Assembly: GCF_051106095.1 (NCBI RefSeq)
Contig: NC_135786.1
Span: forward strand, 212,696,501-212,760,500
From: Pogona vitticeps
Taxonomy: Eukaryota; Chordata; Lepidosauria; Squamata; Agamidae
Direction of reading: 5' to 3'
Length of the DNA: 64,000 bases
A program made the position numbers and the translations under genes. The notes beneath the pieces are model-generated. The model did no database searches. It was given only the letters and a program-made list of their open reading frames with translations, and had not been told where the DNA came from. The first letter of the stretch is position 1. Each line of letters begins with the position of its first letter. Below are positions 42,501 through 53,232 of this stretch, piece by piece.

Positions 42501-42843
42501 TAGCTTTACAATTAAGGCTGTATTTTGCAGTTTTTTTTCCATAATTTTGCAGCTGGCATTATGCTGAAGAAATGAACCTGTGCATATTTTACATAGGTGT
42601 GTGTACTTTTATTTTGCTCTGATTACATAGGTGTTCAGAAATGGGAATGTACAGTATGGAGGATATGAGATGCTCTGGACTGAGTATGTATTGTCCTTTT
42701 TAACAGGAATCCAGAGCTAAAATATTAGTTGTTTTTTATACCTTTAATATACTGTATTTGGATTTTCAAACCTAATTTTTCTTTTTAAAACTAAGTTATT
42801 TCTCATTGCTTTAATCATGATACTAATGTGTCACCTTCGAGAA

Positions 42844-42910
<67 letters not shown>

Positions 42911-45900
42911 AAGGAAAAGGGTCCAACAATCACTGCAAATAATCCCCAAAATACAATGTTTCAAGAAGTAAGTGAAATTACATACAAAATATTCTGCAAT
43001 AACCAGCAGTAATATTGATTTGTGAAAGAAATGTTGTTATGCTCTTTATTACCGCCCCCCAAAAGTAACCCATGACAGGTAGCACTATTTGTAATGCATT
43101 AATTTCAAACTCTGTAAGAATCAAGGAAATTTAAAAATCTTGATGGTGGCCAGGATCACTAACATATCTCAGTGATGGCTACCTGTTCATGCAGGCTGCA
43201 TAAACCTTGCTCCTGGGTTAGCACAACCCATGTCTTATTATTTTGTTTTGACAGCAATCTGGTACTATGATCTGACTTGAGCAATTCTCTTTTAAGAGTT
43301 TGCCAGAAACAGAGACACATTCTGTAAACCAGGGGTGGACAACTTCAAAAGGGCAAAGGATCAATTTTCTGTCTTCAGGTTCTTCTGGAGGCTACATGGA
43401 TTTCCAAAAATGCCTGATCCTCACAGAACGAAATTTGAGATATATTGCTGGTTTTGAATAAGTTAGTCATTTTTTTTCTTTGATGGTGGTATTGTTGTTT
43501 AGTTGTTGAGTCATGTCCAACTCTTCGTGACCCCATGGACCAGAGCACGCCAGGCCCTCCTTTCTTCCACTGCCTCCCAGTTTGGTCAAATTCATGTTGG
43601 TAGCTTTGATGACACTGTCTAACCATCTCGTCCTCTGTCGCCCCCTTCTCCTCTTACCTTCGCAGTTCCCAGCATCAGGGTCTTTTCCAGGGAGTCTTCT
43701 CCAGCTTGTACTTCTGGGAGTTCTCGGTCCACATACTGCTGAAGCCTACCTTGTAGGATTTTGAGCATAACCTTGCTACCGTGTGAAATGAGTGCAATTG
43801 TACGGTAGTTGGAGCATTCTTTGGCACTGCCCTTCTTTGGGATTGCAATGTAGACTGATCTTTTCCAGTCCTCTGGCCATTGCTGAGTTTTCCATACTTG
43901 CTGGCATATTGAGTGTAGCATCTTAACAGTGTCATCTTTTAAGATTTCAACTGGAATGTCATCACCTCCACTGGCCTTGTTGTTGGTGTGGTGGAAAGTG
44001 ATAGGAAGAGGCTCTAACCCATTTGAAAGGTGAACCACAGTTCTAGAGGCTTCAGGAGGAGTTGTATACCATTTTTGCTGGGGAGAAATTGAGCGGGTGG
44101 GGGGGAAGAGATAGGATTAAATGGGCAGCTATGGTGGGCTGCAGTTCAGCCAGCTGAACTGGTGTAAATACACAGGGAAGCAGCTGGAAAGAGAGGGAGG
44201 AAAGCTCAAATTGTTACAGGGTTTTATTACTCTTATGTGTTTTCTCACCTTTAGTTCTTCCAGAATGGACCTTTGGAAAGGACAGCTGGATTCATTATGA
44301 ACTGAAAACTGCATTTAACGCTTACAATACATATGCCCAACTCTCAGTGCGTACCAGAATGCCCCACAGCACACTTCTGAGTATGACATCTGTAGATGGA
44401 AGTGGATACATCAGAGTTGAGGTAAAAAACAATGTGCAAGCCTCTCTTGATGGTTATGGAAATTTCTGGCTGGCTGGAGGGAGTAACAGTTTTGGTCTTG
44501 TTATAGCACAAACAACAAAAGGGGTTTTTTGCATCCTGAAGAATAATTACAGTGGTGCCTCGCACAGCGAGGTTAATCCGTCCCGGATTAACCCTCGCTG
44601 TGTGAAACATCGCTGAGCGGGGCAGAAAAGCCCATTGGAACGCATTAAACATCGTTTAATGCGTTCCACATCGGCTGAAAACTCACCGTTCAGCGATGCT
44701 TCCGGGGTCCGGCAGCCATTTTCGTGCCCTCCCCTCGCTGAACGAGGGCACGAAAATGGCTGCGATCAGCTGTTCCGCGGCTTCAAAATGGCCGCCGGAA
44801 CAGCCAAAAGGGCCGGGCGCAGCGTTTTCGCGCCCTTGGTAAGCAAGGTGAGAGCGCGAAAATGCTGCGCGCAGCCATTTCGGCTGTTCCGGCAGCATTT
44901 TCGCGCCCTCCCCTTGCTTACCAAGGGCGCGAAAACGCTGTACCCGGCCCTTTCGGCTGTTCCGGCAGCCATTTTGAAGCCGCGGAACAGCTGATCGGCG
45001 GGTCGCAAAGCGAAGGTCGGTAAGCGAACCGCTTACCGACCTTCGCTCTGCGATTTTCGCCCGTTGGGGCCATTGCTCTACGAGGCGCTCGTTGTGTGAG
45101 GCACCACTGTAGTTTCATTTGTCACAAGCTTAAGTAGGCTGCAGTCTGTTCCATTAGAAGCACTTGCATCCAGTAGAAGTGGGCTGCCCTCCACAAAAAC
45201 ATATCTCAAGTAAAACTATTGGGTTTACAAAGATATTACATCACTCTTTTCCCTTCCTATTATTATGCTGTTTCCCACCCCACCAAGATGTCAAAGCAAA
45301 CTGAAGCTTCACAACAAGCCGTGATTTATTCCTGAATGAAAACAAAACTTGACTCATTACCTGAATGTCTTTGTTGGAACAGAATTCAAGAAACTTTTTT
45401 GGTCTGGGGAGAGGGGATCAGATTACTTTCGAGAAAAATGGGGTTACTCTATACCTGCCCTCTTTAACAGCTTCTCCTGGAAACCATTATGCAGAAATGA
45501 ACTGGAGTCTGGCTTTGCCTTTATGACAGCATACAAGTTATGAAATGGAAAGGCAAGAGGAATCCTGAAGACAAATTCTTTTTCTTCTTCCTCTTTCTCT
45601 TTCTTTTCCTTGTCCTCTCCTACCAGAGGCTGCATGTCATCATGGCTATTTTGACTTTGGATTCACCCAAGTTCACAATAACTTAAAATACTCATATGTC
45701 TAATGTTCTGACATCTTTTGTGGACTCCTACCCTCTGCATTAGATGCCTCTCATGAACTGGACTGTATCCCTGGATATCGGTTTATAAACTAGTTGGGAG
45801 GTAAATCTAAGTTTACCTCTTTGATATTTCCAATTGAGACCACTATGTGCCTCTCTCCCTTTAAATCTTTTTCGGTGTAGCTGCAAAAATGTGCTGTGAA

Positions 45901-48900
45901 AGTAATTTACTTTGGGGTTTGTGCCTGACCCCAGCCAAGGCAGCCTCAGCATGGATGTTGAGGTCCCCCAGCACCAACAGCCTGGGAGTCCTCAACACCA
46001 GGTCCAAGTCTACCTCCGTCAGCTCAAGCAGGGAGACTGTTGGTACGCAGCAGGGTGGGCGGTACACCAACAGAATCCCTAATCTGTCTCGTAATCCCAA
46101 CACACAATACAGGCCCTCAAGACCTCCTCTCAAAGGGATATGAAGCCTGGTCAAGGAAAAATAGAACTCCTATAGACTATAGCAACTTCCCCTCCCCGAC
46201 CCTCCAAGTGACATTGGTGCTGGACCGAGTACCCAGGTGGACACATCTGGGAGAGGGGAATTCCAACCTCCTCTCCTACCCAGGTCTCAGTAATGCATGC
46301 CAGGTCAGCACCCTCATCCAGAATTACATCATGGAAGAGGGCAGTCTTATTTTGTACTGACCTGGCATTCATCAACAGCACCGTGTGGCTCAAGGGTTTG
46401 CTGATATGGTCACCTGATACCATCTGGTTGGGGGTGGGACTAGAAGAGGGGATAGATGTAAGGTATGTAACCTCTCTTCTCCTACATGGGCATGTTCTAC
46501 CCCCACCACCATTCCTTCCCCTACCCAGCACCACCTCAATGGCTGCCCCCTCCAACACCCTCCCCCCTTCCTGTTCCTTCAGGTCCACTGTGGGTCTCTA
46601 TGCAATCCGATGGCAATTAATAATAATAACTGTTAAAAACAAACACACATCCTTCTAATGCTCCTTCTCCCCTCCAAGCCAGGTGGCCGGTGCCGAAGAT
46701 GGGGTGGGGCAGCCAGAGGCAGCAAGGAGCAACAAGGGCCCAGTCCTTCAGGGACAAGGAAGTCCAGGCCAGAAACTCCCCCCAGGACACTGGGGCACCC
46801 AGTGCCTGAGGGACGGCAGATAGCACAGGCGACTCCCCCGAAGGCAGGCACACTGGTCCAGCAGGGCCCTGGCACAAGCTTCTGGCTTTTACAGCCTCCC
46901 TCCCCTCCAAGCCAGGTGGCTGGTGTTGAAGAAGGAATGGGGCAGCCCGAAGCAGCAGCAGGGGCCCAGTCCTGCAGGGACAAGGGAGTCCAGACCAGAA
47001 ATGAGAAAAACAGTTAGCTTAGTAATTAGTGATCTTTGAAACATTATCTTTTAACTGCCCAGAGTAGGTATGTTCTAGATGGGCAGTATATGTTTAATTA
47101 ATTAATTAATTAATTAAGTGCAGTGTCTGAGAACTTTAACCAGTGTACAGAACAATAATTAGCTTCAATTGAACACCCACATATTTAATTGTACATGTCT
47201 TTTTAGTACATGTCTTTTATAGAATGATACGTGAAGTCCATGCTTTTCTCTCTGCCTCCAGATCATTGGTGGACATTTTGGTGTGAGCTTCAATTTGGGA
47301 GACAAAAATCACACTCTTCAGTTAAACACTGTGCGCATAGACAATGGCCAATGGACTGAATTAGTCCTAGAACGTTATCACAATGAATTTTCTTTGCGTG
47401 TCAATGATGGTGGAGGTGATCATGAAGTGTCTTCTATTCTGGGATCAAGTGGCTGGTTCAAAATGGATTTGGCAAGCATTGTGCTAGGAAACCACTTTGC
47501 TAACCATTCAGAAAGTGACTTCCAAGGTATGTGGTGTGACTTATAGGCAAGAAAGCCATCAGAAATTCCTGCTGTCTACTGAAGAGCGTTAAGGATGTGT
47601 CATTTAGGGTTAGCTCCAAGAAGTAGCAAGGTTAGGAATTTGCAAAGGTCCCCAAGACTCAGCAGAGGATTCATCACCCTAACAGTGCTATGACTCCTAT
47701 CACATCCTAGCTTGCTACTAGGATTAGAGGCAGCTGTCTTCTGCTATGCCAGCTAGAGGATTAGTAGCTGCTCTTGAAGACCAGTTACCTTCCTAGTTCT
47801 CTCATGTCCTAATCTTTTCCAGCTGTCCAAACCAAGATCCTGAAGATTATATAGATCTCTTTCCCACCTGCATTTTTTTTTTTGCAGGCTGTATGAGGGA
47901 TGTTCATCTGAATGGCCAGCCTCTTCTTGTGGATGGTAAAAGCACTGAATACAGCTTTGTTGTGGAGCAGCAAGGCATCACCATAGGTTGCCATTCAAGT
48001 GCATGCAACAGTCAGCCCTGTTATAATCCTTTCCACTGTGTAGACCTTTGGAGGAAGTACGAGTGCAGGTATGTAGACGTATAATGTTTTGTTTTCTTTT
48101 CCTTTTACAATCCTGTGTGTGCATGTAAAGGAAAATGTCTCGTTTCCTAAGACATCAGAACACACAAGGGATGCATCTGTCTTGAATGTCACTAGCAATA
48201 TAAAGTTCCATAATCAATTTTGTGGTTATGAACTGAATTTTAGCTATAAAGCCAAAGCTTGGAAACATAACCTTTTTTTGAATTACAATATCCATAACCA
48301 CTTACCCCCATAGTATGGATTCTGACAGTTTTAAAAAGTAACTTTAACTAACTCTGTCAATCCCCACCCTTTATTGTGGCTGCACAATAAAGAGTTCTTG
48401 GTTTTGAGAGGGGAGAAATCCATGGATTTCACCATACCATGTTTAGCATGGGAGCATGGTACTTGCGTATAGGCAGTACACATGAGGTTGAGTACATGGA
48501 CAGGAGCCACCCTATCCCCTTCTGTTGCCATATGGAATGAATTCCCTCTTCCCACCCAGAAAGCTTTGCTGCTACAGTTAGGAGCTGGTTTCTCTGGGAT
48601 ATATCATCTATATCTGGAAATGTTCCATACAACTAGCCTATATTGTGTCACAACCATGGGTCTAGGCCACAGACAACAATATGCTACCTGCAGGCCCCAG
48701 GGCAGTTTTTGTAACAATTATAAAACAGTGTTGTGTCAGCTCAATGAGGCTGGACAGAGTCACACTATCAAGCATCATATGCTCCTCGCTATGCTATGAA
48801 GTGATACATATGGGTGGCTCCCTTTGGACTTCCACCTAATGCTGAGACAGTGCAGGAAATATTGCATCTGTCACATTACTTTGCAGGACAGAAATGGATG

Positions 48901-51900
48901 GTGCTTTTGTGGGACCAAGCCTAGTCCTTTAGAACTGCTTAGAGACCCAGTTACATTCCCCACTGTTTCATCGGTGACAGGGATGGGCAACATGCAGCCT
49001 CTCTAAATAGACCCCCTCACATGTGCCACCACATTTCACCTGTAATTTGTTAAAAGCCATTAGAACAAACAGAAAATCTCTGTTTTATAGGGGTTTTTTC
49101 CAGTGCAGTGGCAAACTGTGTAAAACTGTGTAAAACAAATGTTTATTTCTTGTTTACTTGGATTTTTGGCAATTCACTGCAAGAATCCACTGGTTTGCTA
49201 GCAATGCGCAGTCCACAACTTGTACATAGGGTGGGGGAGTTCATCACTCTGGCCTACAAGATATGCTCATTCCCACTAAAGGTCTCAGGGGCTGCAAACT
49301 AGATCCTTATGGCTTTATCCTAAGAATATCGTTTCAGCTCTCACTTCTAAACATTGCAAAATGTTGACTGTATATTTTAGTTGCCTCTTAAAAATTGGTG
49401 GTTTTCTCCATTCAGGTGCCCAGCTGGCAAAGTGGAAGTGACAGATAATCTCACAGGCCTTAAACAGTGCACCTCCTCGCCCTGCGGCCATTGGAACTGT
49501 AGAAATGGCGGGACTTGTGTGGCCCAGTCCCGGGATAAATATGTCTGCCAGTGTCCTGAAGGTTACAAAGGAAAGTGGTGTGAAGTCAGCCCTGTGAAAG
49601 CAGGAAGACCAGTGGGACTCAGCTCTGGTTCCATCTTGGCTATCAGCATGTGCCTGCTTGTTTTTCTAGGTAGGAAACTTTGGCCCCTCTACTGTCACCC
49701 TATTACTGTATGCTGTGCTATTGACAATGAGGACATTTGACTTATCAGTCCTTGCACTGATTAACAACTGTGGTCATACAGATACTCCATATGGATTAGG
49801 CTTCATCTTTCCTTTCTTATCCCTACAATTATTTTTCTCATGCACACCTCCTCCATATCTGTTTGCTGAGATTGGCCCACATGTTAGGCAAAAAGGAAAG
49901 CTCATGCCTAAGTACATATAATTGGCCTGCAGCAGGAGGCATTCCTAAGCAATTTCATTCCCACACTGCTGCCCAAGATACTATATTTTTTTTTCTGCAA
50001 CACTCCAGTCAACATTGGGCAGATGGGTCCAGGAGTTAGCATTCCAATGTTCCACACGATCCAGAGCAATATGGTCTTGGGGATGCTGTGGGTAATTAAA
50101 ATGGCAGCTAAGACTGGTCAGTGCTCTTACTGCCTGCCACTGTCACCAAATGAACCTACCAAAGATCACTGAGGGGCAGTGTGCCAGGCCCCCTGCCTCC
50201 TAGCTGGAGCTGGTTCGAGCTTGGCTGCATGCTTGCATTGGCCCTCCTGTGTTTCACTCTGTACAGGTAACAAAAACTGCTCCACAGTCTCAGAGCACTC
50301 CTAGAAGAAGGGGATGGTAAACCACCTCTGTGTGCTCTCTATGTAGGAAACAGTGGGAAATGGTTGCCATGAGTCAGAATTGATTTGTCAGGAGGAAGAA
50401 CCATTTGTGGAGTTGCACAGCAACCATGAGAAATAATCACTTTAATTAATTCATTTATTACACAAACCCCAGTTTTTTTCTTCCACTTCATTATGCTTTA
50501 TTTAGTATCAGTTCCATCGTGGTAATCTTCAGGTCATATTTACTTGCCTGTAGCAGAAGAGGAAGGAGTCTTATCTTTTGGGGCCATAAATTAGCATAGT
50601 CAGTGTGACTAGAAATCAATTCCTTTATTTTCCTTCCTCTCAGATAAATGCAAAAGCCAGCCTTCTGGTCAAGGGCACCTGCTTTGTAGTCATTTTGCAT
50701 TCTGTTCCTAACAGTTGCGCTCATAACAAACATTATTTGCTTTAAGAACCAGGGGTGTGTCAATTCTGAGAAGCATGGTTACATTCCACCCACCCACTCT
50801 CAGTGACAGCCCACAGCATTTGTACTCTCCAGGCTTTTGTGAATGAGCGACTATGGACGCTTGAACAGATCAGTTTCTGACTGCACATGTGCTTTTCGCA
50901 CTTTATGTTTATTCAGAAAAGATATAAACAATATTGTTACAGCTGTGATCCAGAGTAATATACATGCAGAGCAATACCTGTTATCCAGTAAGTCATCTGG
51001 ACCCTGGGATGTGCCTTCAGATTTTTTTGGAATCCAAACCTCAGAATTATGAGAATTCTACCCTGCAGATCCAAAGTTCCAAACCTTCAGACAGCTACAT
51101 TTTGCTGAATTGGAGCAGGGCCTGCCTTAAGAGTTTTCTTCCGGTTGGGAATTTTCTAAAAAGGAAGTTACTGTGGTGCTTTTTGGGAGGTGTGCTCTCA
51201 TTGTCTTTATAGAACCTAAAAGGCAATGAGATTGGCTCCAAAAGAAGTACAATGCCAAGAAAATCCAAATGGCACATCCCTACTTGCTATCTCTCACAGC
51301 TTGGCAGTAAAAGAGCACTACTTGAACCTGTTAAGACTACCACATTAGTTTTACTTTATACCTAGGACTTTGAAAACTATGACACAAACTAACTTGGCTT
51401 TCAATGAATAGATTCTTCTGAAATTAGGCTAAATGCCTGTCTCCAAAAAGCATACATGTCTCCAAAAAGTAATGACTTGAATAATTTTTAATACCACTTT
51501 TAATCTTCATTAAAACAGTGTTTTACTTACTGTGGGTATCTTATTTACTCAGGATTGGTGAAAGGCCAGAGAATGGCCAAAATGCCTTCTATTTAAATGT
51601 CCTAGTGGATTCCTGTAGGTAAGTAAAATACTCTTTTAATGAAGCTTGATATTAACATACAGATGATTCATTACCTTCCTGAAGAGTGTATTTTGTTTAT
51701 TGGACCCTTAAATTAAAACACTGCATTCCTTCCCTTTAAGTGCTACCTTGTTTTATCTCAGGTTGCTTTCATATTCTAGAAATGAATGCTGTTAAGTATA
51801 ACATGAAAGAACTGTAACAAATATGTCTTCTTTCTCCCCATCCTCCCACCAGGTTTATTAGTCTCGTATACTGTGTGGAGTCAGTGGGGGAGATCAGGGT

Positions 51901-53163
51901 TTCGGAAAGGAGGAATTTACCACATTCCTGAGGAACATGAAAGTTGGGAAGATGTTAGAGAAAACGTCTTCAATTATAATGAGGAAGGAGGAGGGGAGCA
52001 TGACCTGGTATGGTTTTGCATGATCTGGTATGGCATCGCTACAGCATTTTAAACTCATAGTAGCCCCAGTTCAGAAATACACATCAGAGATGTAGATGAA
52101 TAAATGGGCACGATTGTGAACCCTTTTGCCAGGGAGAAGGATTCTGAGAAATGACCATCCTATGCATTTCATGACTGTACCAAAGAAGAATGGTGGTTCT
52201 TCTAGAACAGTCGTACTCATAGCCTCCGGCTGTTTATGGACTGAAATGTCCAGCATTCACTACCATTGCTTATGCTGGTTAGGGATGATCAGAGGCATAG
52301 AGTGCCACACTTCACCCATCCCTATTATTATGGGACTGCAACTTCCATTAGCCTTAGTCAATGTAGCTAATTAACAACAGGGATGGGCATCTATAGTTGG
52401 AGTTATATATATATATATTTACTTGGAAGTAGTAACCTCTGTTTTCACCAGTAATTTCTGAGAGTGAGCCCTAGCAATTTTTAATGTTAATACTAGAGTC
52501 ATACTCAAGAGTCAGAAAACTACATCATCTAATCCAGTGGTTTCCAACCTTGGGTAACCTAGGTGTTCTTGAACTGCAAATCCCAAAAAATCTGGCCAGC
52601 ACAGCTGGTAGTGAAGTTTTCTGGGAACTGCAGTCCAAGAACACCTGGGTTACTCAAGGCTGGGAACCACTAATCCATTAAGTGACTGAAAAACCTCCTA
52701 TTGTTTGGGTCTAAATAGATGTTGTATGAAACACTAGTGTGCCATGGTATGTGAGTGATTTGCAAAATATAGGCTGCAGATTCGGCATGCATACGAGTAA
52801 AGGTGCAACTACATTGGGGGGAAAATGGGAAATGGTAGGGGTTTGGAGTGAGCTGATTTACATTTTTTTTCTGTTGATCACAAAATACAAAGAGAAATGA
52901 AAATCAGCCCAGAATGTCCTCCCATCCCTAGTTTCCCCTGTGCTACTGGGGCTTCTACTTTTTAAAACAATTGATACATTTGCATTGGTTAGCTAAGATG
53001 AAGCAAAGCCTCTTAGAAAGTCTCTGTTATATTTTCCTGGATTTTTTTTTGTACAGTTAAAGATGAGCAAAACCTTTCTCAGGAAACCTTTTTTTTTACA
53101 GCTTAGAAATTAATTTCAAAGCCAGCAAGGCTTGAAAAAAAAAAACAGCTTGGTGCCTCCTTA

Positions 53164-53232
<69 letters not shown>

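Noticed and set aside
42841-42912. Possible CRISPR-like or satellite array
   Set aside because: Simple (AAAT)n without spacers; this is vertebrate DNA.
44635-45118. Similar proteins (MAAGTAxRAG) read on both strands
   Set aside because: Mirror translations of the palindromic MITE, not genes.
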